Source: Cliona cf. orientalis | Taxonomy: Eukaryota; Porifera; Demospongiae; Clionaida; Clionaidae | Assembly: GCA_963930775.1 (NCBI GenBank) | Contig: OZ005701.1 | Location: 186,001-250,000 of the forward strand | DNA length: 64,000 nt | Reading direction: 5' to 3' | Part shown: one piece after another, positions 13,001 through 25,289 of the stretch | Layout: each line of letters begins with the position of its first letter | Numbering within the stretch: the stretch's first letter is position 1 | Position numbers and translations under genes: made by a program | The notes under the pieces: generated by a model | The model's input: only the letters and a program-made list of their open reading frames with translations | What the model was told of the DNA's origin: nothing | The model's database searches: none

Positions 13001-16000
13001 TGAACCGCCAGCTACCTTAGCAGCAGAAGAAGTAGAAGATTTGGCAGCCAATTTACCTTTACCTCCTTTCAATGGAGCAGCTGTCTTAGTCTTTCTAACA
13101 TAACCCATCGTTCTTGCACATGTCATCCCTTCATCTTTATCATCTACACCTTTGCTATCTTTGGAGGTTCCTGCAACAGCCTTTTTCTCTGCAGTCTTAG
13201 CTGATGCTGCTAATTTTGGCTTGCTGACACTACTACCTACCAATTTACTAGCTGTTGAAGCCTTCTTCGGAGATGCTGTTTTTGTCCCTGATTTAGCAGT
13301 ACTGTGCTGACCCTTTGCAGACCCAGCTGGCTTATCTGAAGGTTTAGTAGTCGCCGATTTTGTACCTTTCATTGATTTCGAGGTAGCCACTAACTTTGCT
13401 GACTTGCTGGTTGAAGGCTGACTATTTGAGGCCGCAGTAACTTTGCTGCTGGAAGTTGAAGTTTCAGCAGCAGTGGTTGTAGTCTGTGGTGCCGATGACT
13501 TCTTTGATGCCAAATGTCCCTTCAATTCTTCCAACCTGGCCATGTGCATTTTCAATTGCATCTGTACATTCATCCCGCTGCCACTCTCCTTAGCCCCACC
13601 CACTGACATGCCCTCTCCCTCCTTCACCTTTGAACCTGTGGAAGACACAGTAGCTTTGGAAGCTGTTGCAGCTGGAAGTGGTTTTTTGCCGGTTTTTGAA
13701 GATTTCTGTGCCTTAGCTGATGACGTTGTTTTAGCGCGTGATGCTGTAGCTGCAGATTTAGTGGGTGAAGAGCTCACCTTATCTTGCTGTGAATCTGCTT
13801 TAGCCTTTTTACTCTCTGCACTCCTCCCCCCTCCTACCTTGGGTACGGTATCACCCGACGACAGAGCTTGCTGAGTCAGCAAATTTTGAGTGTGCTCCTC
13901 GGAAGTGGTGGACTGACTGAGTTCTTCCAGCGTTGGAGTTCTATCTCTCTCTTCGCTTTCTCTACTCCCGCTACTAACGATGGGGGGTTTACCCTCAGCA
14001 GTGGACGTCACAGACTGCACTTGGACCCCCTCATCAGTCCCAGCCACATCATCACCATGGCAACCGACACCAGGAGCTTTGTCTGAAAATTCTGACAGTT
14101 CAGTTAATTCTGATTCGGTTACATCGCTCGATAGATCGCTGCTGCTGCTTTGTGTAGCGTGTATGATGCCTTGTCTCGCCACGTCCAGAGCTACACTACT
14201 AACAGCTGCGGGGTCAATCTCGAGGGGGAAATCCCCTGCACAGGCCAGTCTTGGCAGAATAAACAGCGGTGGTTCCTCGGGTCCAAGTGTGAACAAGAAA
14301 TCGCTTCCGGGATGGAACAGTGAGTCGGCATCGATTCTCTCTCTCCTTCCTCTCACTCTTTCTTCCTCCTCACTCTCGTATTCCTCTGAAGCTTCACAGC
14401 CAGAAGTGAGGGTGTTCACTTCTTCCGAGTCCGTGGGAAGGGGGGAGAAGGGAGAAGAATGGACCTCCACCTCCATAGCGTGCTGCTGCATCGCTATCTC
14501 CACGTCCATACCTTCTTCTGTTCTCGATGTTGCCGACACATTTGCTGAGTCAGCAGAAAAGGATGCATTTATGGTCTCCGAAGTGAGATAAGTAACGAGA
14601 TTGTTCACGATTCCCGATACTCCTCCCCTGCTGTTGCTAGGAAACCTTTGTTGGCTTGAAATGGGTGGTGGTGAAGTGACTCCAGCCTGTGCCATAGTCT
14701 CTGTATTGAGACTAGTCACTAGATCACTCAAAATCCCCGTCACCCTGTCATTATTAACACCACGATCCCCACCCCTCTCCTCCCGCTCAGATCCACGAGC
14801 TAGGCGTGTGGTGGAGGTAGAATGGGGCGGTGAAGTCAATGTTTCGGTGTTCAGACTCGTAACAAGGTCCGTTAGTATCTCAGGCACCCTATTATCACTG
14901 CTGAATCCATTCTGTAGACAATGCGTCACCGAATTAGCTGCAGCAGATGTCGACGATGATGGTGTGTTGGGTACACTGCTACTACTGGAGCACGGTGGTC
15001 GACTCTGAACGACAACCTCCGGCAGTTGGAAAGATCGAGTGAGAGATGAGTAGCCATCTGGGGATACTATTGAACTCAGAGCTGGACACAGTGCCGTGTT
15101 TATTGCTTGAGAGAGGGCAGATCCTAGGGGGGACTGCATGTCCAGTGAAGCTGGGAGGCTAGCCTGACGCTGAAGTAGCTGGATGTCTCTGGGTCTTCTC
15201 TTAGCAGATGGTGTTCTGCCGTGAGTAGTGGATGCCCTTCGCTTTCTCGGTCTCCGTCTCCTACCTGACGATGACGATGGCTTGTCCTTCCTTGGCAGCG
15301 GTGGTGTTGGAGGCTCTGCTCTCTTCTTGAATGTCTTTTTGGGCAAGAGAGAGAGAGTATGTCGCGATGGTGGTGGTGATATGTCCACCTCTGGCTCTTC
15401 AGTTTGATCAGCTATGTCATAGACCAGAACCTGAGGTACTTCAGTGACAGTAACCTGCTCCACAATACATACTGAATCTTCTTCTTCGCGGGATACAGGA
15501 CCTGGTGGCTCTTCAGATGTCTCAACTTCCACGAAACTGCTCACCAATGGTGAAGCAGGTGCAGATAGCGTTTCCATATATGGGGGTATACTCGCATCAC
15601 TTGGAGTATCTTCTTGATGTGCTGTGCTGGATTCGAAGTTACAGTAGTTGTGCTCCAACCGTAAAAGATCGCTAAGACTCTGTTGATTACGAGTAGCTAT
15701 ATCACTAGCGTCCGGTTCTGCATCATCAATGGCCGCCATCCCTGTACTAACAGGAGGTCTGAGAGAGCCTTGTGAGGAGGAGGGAGTGGATTTGAGGCTG
15801 TTGATGTCTTTCTCCAGCTGCTCGATGCTGGAGTTGGTCGTGGCAATTGTCTTCTTCATGTCACGTACCTTGTCTTGTAGCTCACATCGCCTCTGCTCAG
15901 CCTCTCCGTGGGCAATCTCTGCAGCCTGTTCGAAAAAAAATAAAAAATCAGGGAACCTAGGAATTAATAGTTATATGTACTTCTTAGGCGTTTGGTGCCA

Positions 16001-19000
16001 CCCCCTTTCCCTATGAAAAAGGTGGAGTGAATGTGTGCTATTAGTTGACTCACTTTGAGTGCTTTTCTGAGATTCTCCATCTTCAACTCGAGCTCTTCAA
16101 TCTCTGAGACTGTATCAGTGAGCTGGTGGGTAAGGGTCGTCAGTTCTCCTTGGCACTTATCGATGGTAGATTTGTGCTCCTGCACAGTCCCTTCCATTTC
16201 GCATATCTTCTTTATCTCTTCATTCCTCTGCCTCTCTTCCTGGTCAACTTGCCGCTGAAGGGTTACAGGACCTCTTGTCTTTGACTCCTCCCCCTTTTGA
16301 CCTATGACCTGTCCTCCTTGCGGCAGCCCTGTATTATTTCTCACTCTCCCTCCAGCAGCACCTCCACCACTGCTCTCGGCTTTTCTCTTTCGTTCAATCG
16401 TTGGCAAAATACTCGGTTCAGAATTACTTCTAATTTTTCCCTTCACTGCAGCCACTTGTGTAGAAACAGGCTTCTTCTTCAAAGGTAATCCTTTGCTACC
16501 ACCCTTCTTAGCCGCCAACTTATCCTTCGAATTCTGTCCACTCTTAGGCATACTCCCCGCTAGCTGCTGTGCTTTCCCGCTGCCACTGCTTATCTGAGCT
16601 AGAGAGGGGGGCTTAGTCGTGGCTCCCAGAGCCTTCTTCTTGGCGTGAAGGGCCAGCTTTCTCTGGAGCTCAAGGTATTCCTTCTTTTGAGCAGCCGTGA
16701 GGGAGGAAGGAGGGGCTGGCAAATTCAGAGATTCTTCCTGAGCCTTCCTCTGGTCTTCAATTTGAGCATTCTCCTATAATATGGATAATTAGAGAAAGTA
16801 ATATCAGACAATACACAAACTAGTACTATGATTTCCAAGAATGTACATTGTATATGTAACTTTGCTATAGCACAATCTTTTATTGGCCAAGCCACGCCCA
16901 CAGACCACACCCACCTCAGCTGCTTGTTTGGCCTTGAGGAGCAGTTTGCTGATTTCCGAGAGCTCTGGGGAGGTTGTTGGGGGCGTGGTCTCTTCTCCAT
17001 CGGATTCCGAGCTGCTGGACTCAGTCTCACTCTCATTCTCCATGTCACTCGTGTTGATGATCAGGAAACGAGGGATGTCCCATGTCGCCTTGTTGCTAGG
17101 CAACACCTACATGTAAACACATAGACAGAGTAACCAAATCATCTATGTAGTTATAACAAAAAAATGAATTTATTTTTTGGTATGTGCATACCTTGACACA
17201 AGATCCACTCCTATGCCTCACCCTGATATCACTGGATGAAACTCCACCCACTGCCCCACCCACTCCTTGGCTGTCAGTACTGCCCGAGGGGCTGGGGGCA
17301 TGAGTGGGAGAGAGACAGGGGCTGTTGGCCTTCGACCCCGATCGAGAACTGGAACGAGAGAGAGACTTTTTGAGCGATTTGACAGCTCCTGAGTCAGCCA
17401 CTTTACTACTGAGGCCTTGTGTTTGAACAGTTTTACTCCCAGCAGCTTGACCAGCCTTTTGTCCTGAAGAGGAGGGTTGGCTAGCTTTACCTAGAGCACT
17501 CTGGCTAGATTTAACTGATGAAGCCTTCACAGAAGGTGGTTGGCTGGTCTTAACTTGGGTGGCCTTGGCTGTAGAAGAAGGTTGTCTTGCCTTTGTAGAA
17601 GCCACTGCTGTCTGCTGACTGCTGGCTGGTACAGAGCCTGTGACTGCCTTAGTGGCTACAGGTGGCTGATTAGTAGTAGTCTTACTTGTAGAAGTTTTGA
17701 ATAGGGAAGGCTGGGTCAAAGATGATGGCTGGGCTGTTTTAGAAGGAATGTCAGAGCTTTTACTCCTAGTAGGAATAGCTGAGGGTGGCTTTTCAGTGAC
17801 TGATGAAGGTTGGCTATTTTTAGTTGTAGATGACTGACTCGGCTTACTAGCAGAAGGCTCAGACGATGTCATAATAACAGCAGACGATTGGCTACTTGAA
17901 GGTGCTGCGGGTGACTGGTTGGACGATTCATTTGTTGGGACGGACTGTTCTCCTGTCGTTGCCGATGGCAATGATTGTTTCATCGTAGCAGTTGGAGGCT
18001 TGTCACCCCGTGCTCTACTAGGAGCTGATACAGAGCGACCCACAGTAGTAGCAGAAAGGGTCTGTGCAGGGATATGTGTAGCAGGCACAGTGGTTGAACT
18101 CTGATTGTTACTTTTCTCTTTCTCAGCCAGGAAGGTAAGTGTGTCAGCTGTTGAGGGTTTGTCTTGCGGCCTAGCTGCCACATCATAGTCCACTATAAAA
18201 TCTTCTTCAGAAAGCTCAAGTCTACCATCAGTTTGCTGATTCTTCCAAGCAGCCTCACTCTGAGTCGCAGATGCATTGACAGGCTTGCCAAAAGTCACCT
18301 CAATTCCGTTATTATCATCAACTATTACATTACTACTGTCACCTGCTACATTACCTTGACTGCTACCATCATCCATCTTACCTGTTTCTCTTCTGCCCTC
18401 ATCAATACTACTCACCCCCTCCTCATCTTCTCCAGACGATGACTCGCTACACAGCTCCATGTCCGCCTCACCCTCTCCCCCTCCTCTCTCTCCCTCAGAA
18501 CACTGGCTACAAAGGTCCATATCTGCTTCCCCTCTTTCGCTGACATAGTCATTTTCCACCCCATCTCTCAAATACTCCTCGTGGGTGCTCGTCGATTTTA
18601 CAGCATCTCCAGCTGTCATCTGTTTCATTGATGCTAGTGCCTCTCTTTTCAAAATCTCCAGCTCATCTTCCGAGTCTGTAGAGCCTTTCCCATCCTTACT
18701 TCGACTGGCTCGCCTCTGAGCTCTCTCAGTAGCGTTCGATTTCTGACTGTGTGATCTTCGTGCAGGGGATCGTGATTTTCCTCGAGATTTCGATCTAGTT
18801 CTTGAACGGCGATACCTCCTATCACGGGATCGTCTATCATGTGACCTTGATCGGCGGTCACGTGACACTGACCTTCTTCTCCTGTCATGTGACCTCAACA
18901 TCCTGTCACGTGACCTTGATCTCGACCTATACCGCCTCCTCCTATAGAATCGATCGGGGGAGGACCCTCTTCGTTGAGGACTAGACGATCTTGAGCGTGG

Positions 19001-22000
19001 GCTACGTGTACGATAGGACCAGTGCCTGTGCCTCTGTTGTGATAATTGTCTCTCTCGACTGTTAAACCCTCTCCATCTCCCCGGATCGCTATGGACCACA
19101 GGTAGAGGGGCCGTCTGCTTCTCTGGCGGGGGTGAAGGGGCGGGGGAAGGGGTGGGGCTTATAATTTCCCCGTCTTCCGTTTCAGTGGTAGAGTCATAGC
19201 TCTCGGAGGTAGTGGCAGTCAAATCCACACCGCCGACTTGGCGTTCACTCGTGGTATCCAACTTGCTAGAAGAACCAAGATCATCCTTTGTTCCTACAGT
19301 ATCTGAAGTAGCTTCCTCTGCCACTACATTGGATGGCCCAGGGTGATCGGCAATGGTGGGTGTGATTTCACTGCGTTCCTTGGCACCAGACAAAATCACG
19401 TCCATGGTCACTTTTTCGCCAGCCAACGATGGCTCTTCATCAGCCCGGTCACTGGACACCTGGGGAGGACACATGTACGGATCTGCCAAATCTTCTCCAG
19501 CTAGGTCTATCTCGACCATTGCCTCGCTGATACTAGGCGCAGTCCATGTACTGGTAGAGCTACTAGTGCTGCTACTTCGAAAGCCATCGGGCCCTCGTCC
19601 AGCTTCTAGCTCGGGATCAAGGCTGTAGTCTGCAGAGCGATCCACAGTGAATAAAGAACCACCTTCTTTCTCGTGTGATTCACTCGGCGTGCCACAAAGA
19701 GGCTTGAATGTGCACGATGACTCGATATGTGTTGACTGACCATGGAGAAGGGTGATGGGTTTTTTTGGACTAGTAGCAAGCTTGGCTCTAGAGTCACTCA
19801 ATTTTGAAGATGAATGATTACTGGGGGATGACGGTGTGCTAATGACAGGAGTGAATGCTGATGATGGTCGAAGAACTTTAGAATGAGGAGGAAGTGGGAG
19901 GGGCCTAGCCTTATGAGAATCACTTGGGCCATCCGAGTCAGAACTAGCATGAGATTTTGTATTGGTGGGTGGAGCAGTTGGGTGTGGCTTATCCTTACGG
20001 GGATCAATTAAGTTGGAACTAGGATGAGCTTTTTCCTGAACTGTAGCTGCAGTGGTGGGTGGAGCAGATGGGTGTGGCTTAGCTTTACGAGAGTCAACTG
20101 GCCTATCACCATCAGAATCTGACGCACTGGACAACCGTATTACTTTAGTAGCTTCAACGCTCTCCATTAGAGTTTTCTGATTTTTAACGAAAGCATCGAG
20201 ATCTTTCTTCTCTTTGGGCAGAGTGCCAGCTCGAAGGATGTAGCGCTGAAGCTGCTCCTTCCATTTTGAAACACAAGGGCCACATTTCTCCTTCAGTGCT
20301 TTCAACTCTTGCTTGCATAGATCCGCAGGAACATTTAGTCGTTGATTGAGACTACCTGTCACAAATCCATGAAACACCTTCTTGTAGTAAGACGCAAAGA
20401 TGGGGGTGGCCGGCTTGCTCTTGTACTTCCACTTCAGACGCTCCGTTACCAAGACCACTGCCTTGAAAAATCTCCTCAGCAAATCTTGCTCCATCTCATC
20501 TCCCTCTAACAGTTTCTTCACAAACTCACTGCCAATGGCACTCGAGGCCAGCTTCTTGGCTCGCTGAGCGGCAGGCATGATGCTTCGATGACGAGCGCTG
20601 AGTGATGCTAAAACTGATGATTTACTTCGCTCGCTTCCGCTTGAGGTTGACTCTGGTGTAAGACGGTGTCCCCTAGTAGTAGTATTGCTATGCAATGCTT
20701 TGCCACTCTGGCTCGATGTGGAGCTGGATATACTGTCCACTGTACTGACGCTGAGGATCTCACAGTCCGGGCTGCTAGGAGGCTCCTTGCGCTCGATGAT
20801 GTCGCTAATGTTCGTGATGGACGAAGAGAAGCTTAAACCAACTTTCGACAATTTCTCACTCTCACGGATAGATTTATCTTTCTCGGGGCTGGCTTCATTT
20901 CCGTTTTGACTCACAAAGCTCTCATCAATAACCAAGCCCCCTTCATTATCAGAGTCTGTGTTGACATCTGGACAAAGAGTATCTGAACTTTCAGAAGAAC
21001 GAATTACAATTTCTTTCGTACGAGGTGAAGATTTCTGTCCACCACTAAGATACGAGTCAGACACACCAACTGCGGGCTGAGGGGTGTCCGTTTCAAAGAA
21101 CCCAAAGAAGGGGAGAGACTTCTTCTCGGGTTGAGAGAGAGGTGAGGGAAAGGCAGGGTCCCTGGGCACACCGCTTAGAAGAGGTAGAGAGACGATATCA
21201 GCCGATTTCGATGAGTTTAAATTTTCGAGATTCATCACAGAAGAGCCCTCAGTAGGGGAGATGGTACTACTAGTCCTACTGCTGGGAGCTTTGGACATAC
21301 ATGTACTGTCACTGGAAGCAGACAGTGACTGCTCTTGAGAAGGAATTCTCTTTCTAAAACTGAAATCCATCAAGGGTGGGATGGAGGGAGAGGGAGAGGA
21401 TGAGTGAGGAGAGCTGGTACCTGTATCCGAGGGGGCTTGTTTTTGGCGATTCTCACCTGGACCAACACTGGATTTGAACTCACCAGCTGCCTCCTGACGG
21501 TGCAGGTCATGTGACAACAAGCCGCGGCTCTTGCCACCACCACCACCAGGAGGAGGAGGAGGAGGACCGGGTGAAGGATCGTTAGAACTACTTCTGACAG
21601 GGGCAGGGGGAAGGAATCGATTTGCAGAGGGCCCAGGGAGGGGTACACTATCTATCTTGGATTTGGCTGCACCCATCCTGTCAGCGCTAGATGCGGACTG
21701 TCTACGGTGCAGGGGGTGAACTCTTGAAGAAGTAGGCATAGTAGTTAAGTCATCATTGTGAGATGGCATCTGTAATACATACACATACATGCAAAGAGAA
21801 ATATCAGATAATAATATCGAGACTACACTGATGAAAGCGCCTTTATTACATGTACATGTAGGCATGCAAGTAAGCAGTACATTGGACATTCTCACCAGGA
21901 CAGACATACCATCACAGATATTATCGCCCACAGTCACATGTAAACATGTGTCACTACATGTACATAGAATTACATTAATAATTCATAAAATTCCATGTAT

Positions 22001-24808
22001 ACCTTCTTTGAAGAACGCTCCGCTGATGAAGACTTTCTCTTCGATGGACCCAGCGATAATTGCGGCTGTTTCTCAGATGAACTTTCACCCTGACGACTCA
22101 GTGAGCTTTTAGTCTTGGTCTGGGGCCGGGGGGACTTGGCTCGATGGGAAGATGACCTTCTTCTCGAGCTAGAAGGAGATAGTGAGCTGGTGTCCTTACC
22201 CAAAGATGATCTCTTCTTGGTGGATGGTGAGGGTGATCGATGAGACTTCTGTCGAGGGGAGGAGGGGGTTCTCTTCTTGATCCCTGTTTGAATTAGGACG
22301 CAATGATAAAGGATACTCCACACACAAAATATGTCAATTATGTAAGATAAGCATTGCCATAATTATGTACATGTATAATAATATGTAGAAGCACACAATG
22401 GCACATTGTTACACACAAATGCCAATAATGCTAGCATCTTCCATACATGTACATGTACTCCATACATGCATGTACATGTACATGTACCTGAATTTGATGG
22501 AGGTGACTTGATTTTCCCAGAGGATGATCGTCTCGTGTGTCTGGTGGCTGAGCTGGAGGTAGTAAGAGGAGGAGGAGAGGGAGGGGGAGAGCTGATAGAA
22601 TGTCTGCTACTACCATTGTCGCCATCGCCGGAAGAGGTGTGATGCTTCTTTGTCCTAGTGGTGGAGCCAGGGACGGGAGAGAGAGGAGGGGAAAAGTACC
22701 TTGAGCAATGCCTGGATCGAGAAGGCTGCTCCTCTTCTTCTCCTACTCCTCCTCGTAGTAGTAGAGGCTTTGATAAATTGCTCGTGGGCAACTGAGCATG
22801 CTCAGTAGTGTGCTTGGCTGGGGAGATGGGACGAGAGGAGAAAGAAGAAGGGTGTTGTTGCCCAGGAGATGGTGATCGGATCCGTGGCGACTGCAGATGC
22901 TTAGTAGGTGACGAGTGATGCCTAGAAGGTGATGATGTTGCTAGTTGTGGGCGTTTAGACGGACTTGGTGGGTGAGACCTAGGGGTTGGTGCTGCTGTAG
23001 GTGATAGAGGTTGTCTTCCTGACACAGAAAGACCTCTTATTGGCGAGAGTGGACCTCGTCTATTTGGTGAAGCTAGATCAGAACCTCTTACAGGAGACAT
23101 CGTTCGCTGGCTTGGCGAATGAGATCTTCCAAACAAAGGCACAGCTCCACTTGGACCGCTTGAAAGATGTGGTGGTGGGGACTGCAGAGATCTTGATAAT
23201 GGATTGTAGCTCTCAAGCTCTCGTCTCAAATCTGGCAAAGGAGAGAGAGGTTCGCTCCTAGTAGCTAGCAGAGGTGCAGGACCTGCAGTATTGAAGGGGA
23301 CTAGACCTTGATTATGATCGAGAGGTTCAGTTATTCTCGGAGGACCGAGCCTAGCTTGAACGGAACGTGCCATAGAGTCGGGTGACCCTCCTAGACGATC
23401 CGCTAAAGGGGTAAACAGAGGTACCGGCTGTTGTGAAGGTACGGCGGGAGGGGGACGAGAGGGGGGAGGGGGGCCTAGTCTATCATTGACAGTAAAAGGA
23501 GGATTGAAACCTTCTTCAAGCCTCTGCCGATGTTCTGGAGGATGGTGATGTACAGGAGGAGGGGGGGATGAGTGGCGACCTCGTGACTGAGAGAGAACGG
23601 ACGACGGCCGCGAATGTGTTGAGAGATGTTCAATAATTTCCACATCTGGCAGGGGAGGGCGCGCTTCTCTTTGTGCACCACGAAGATGCCTTCCTTCAGC
23701 GGAGGACGGGGTCGGTCCTAGACGGTCCTTAACACTTTTGTCAGGTTTTGGACTCCTCACTCGAGAGGAGCGATGATGGCTGCCTCCATACGTGGTGTCA
23801 TATCCCCTCCCTCCCCTCTCCCTGTCGCCTCTCTCCGCGCTTCGGCCACGACGTGAAGATTCACGATATTCCTGCTGACGTTGATCGCCACGAGACTCGG
23901 AGCCATGCCCAAGTAGAGCAGGAGCGTCACTCCAATGAATAGGGTTATCCTCGTGGTGAAATGCACCATTTCGAGCGTCAGAGGGAGGTGGAGGCAAGTG
24001 GCGACGATCAATAAAATCTCGTCTAGGGTCATCATGATGCAGATCTCTAAAGGGAACATCACTTCGGTCCCCCCACCTCCCTCTGACGATGTCCGAGAGA
24101 GGTGGTGGAGGGGGCCGACCCGTCTCCAAGGGACCGTGGAAGCTGCGCTGTTCCAAGGGGTAGGGGCTAACGGGGGGACCGCCAAGACTGGATCTTGGGG
24201 GTCCTACGGGAATGCTAGACTGAGCCATGTGGTTACAAGCATCAACAAACACCTCTGATGATAGCACAGCAAGTCAAGGAGGAAATGTGTTGATAAGTAA
24301 TTGTTATCACAAATTTGAGGTAGAAAAAGTCACATTAAAAAACACACTCAAGCTTAACACAATTTGTGAACTTTTGCACCTACAATTTCTAATCCCGCAC
24401 TATCTACACTTTCTCAGATGTAGTACTCCAGTCTTATCTAACATCCAACTTATTTTCATAAGCTAAAGATATGCACATACTGATAAAGCTCATGGTATAC
24501 TGCATAAAATTAAAAATTTACCATCATGAATATAAAAAGATACGTAGTGCAACGTTGGGTGATATGATATCGGGTTGATATGGATCTGCTGCTCCAGGGC
24601 CCGGGCCACTAAAATACCCGGGAACTGGAGGGGGTTCTTGAAAGGGAGACAGCTGCTCAGGACGCTGCTGGTAAGGATAGTAGCCAGGACTGGGCGCGGG
24701 GTAGCCGCCATGGAGGGGCCCGCGCCCGCCCGTTGCTTGATACAAATGCTCCGTAGGCGACCATTCTGACGGATGGCCCCCTACGTGTCTTGAGCGAGAA
24801 CCATGCAT
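6841..24808 (-). CDS. ZFC3H1: ZFC3H1, zinc-finger scaffold of the PAXT nuclear RNA decay pathway
   Basis: In mammals ZFC3H1 links the MTR4 helicase and the exosome to polyadenylated nuclear RNA. Nineteen exons join in phase: 24808-24544, 24254-22488, 22283-22003, 21769-17192, 17106-16915, 16773-16054, 15925-11925, 11754-11511, 11328-11149, 10101-9894, 9598-9456, 9395-9091, 8974-8729, 8644-8534, 8434-8083, 7786-7680, 7526-7419, 7307-7205, 7014-6841. This gives 4,694 residues (human: 1,989). Recognisable in order: a long disordered Pro/Ser/Arg region, an RS domain (about 19060-18700), the PRFLIIN acidic segment (exon 5), a coiled coil (exons 6-7), a PYSSPLLMFQSYR block followed by the C3H1 finger CRFELGGICNDPSCTGQH (about 12480-12430), and HAT/TPR-like helical repeats to the C-terminus. 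The C-terminal third aligns with human ZFC3H1 along its length, for example LWIEYLLYLRSKA and HEARWIYHQAV. The extra N-terminal ~2,000 residues are lineage-specific, or a fusion. Confidence 0.88.
10361..11098. repeat. Minisatellite, five units of about 155-170 bp, in a ZFC3H1 intron
   Basis: Unit starts marked by the same GAAATAGTGGACC phrase fall at 10361, 10516, 10680, 10850 and 11005 (spacings 155, 164, 170, 155); the last unit is incomplete. Each unit contains CCAATCAGATTCCTGGCC, a run of TACCCTACAATACC variants of different length, and an inverted CCAAT (ATTGGTCGCTCAG). Length differences come from the TACC-rich run. It lies between exons 9 and 10. Confidence 0.85.
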
Positions 24809-25289
24809 AGCTGGCCGGCCGCTGGCTATACCTCACCGTCTTCTTGATCTTCGCTTCTTGATCTTTGACACGACCTCGTGCATGCTGAATAAAATGGCGC
24901 CACCCAATAATGACATCATGATGACATCATTGGATAGGCCAGCGGTCTATCACCACGCCCACTTACGTTACATGATTAAATCTCGCAGGTCCCGTTCGAT
25001 TCTCGTAGCCCTTCTTCAATCAGTATATCGAGGTAAGATCTGTCTAACTTCATGTGGTCATACTTTAATATATAAAACTTTTGATTCACTTAGAAAAATT
25101 TGTACCCTATGATCCCATGATCCAGTAGTCTCTATTCAAAATTTGCCCCTGGCAGCATGGCAACATGAGTCCCCAATAGCCCCATGTTCAATAGCATAGA
25201 GATATTCTCCACTCACGTGCATACGCGATGCTATCTCTGTCCCCTGCAGTGTGATCACAAGGCATAGAGCATACAGCAGTGGATTTGTG
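24809..25289. promoter_or_regulatory. Bidirectional promoter region of ZFC3H1 and DNM1L
   Basis: The two start codons point outward from this 481-bp interval. It contains an AAATGGCGCCACC element near 24891 and repeated TGACATCA/TGATGACATCA (CRE-like) sequences around 24910-24930. No coding is evident. Confidence 0.55.

Noticed and set aside
13443..14591. Several long plus-strand open frames opposite ZFC3H1
   Set aside because: They mirror the low-complexity Ser/Ala/Thr coding of the minus strand and contain no domain; shadows of the true exon.
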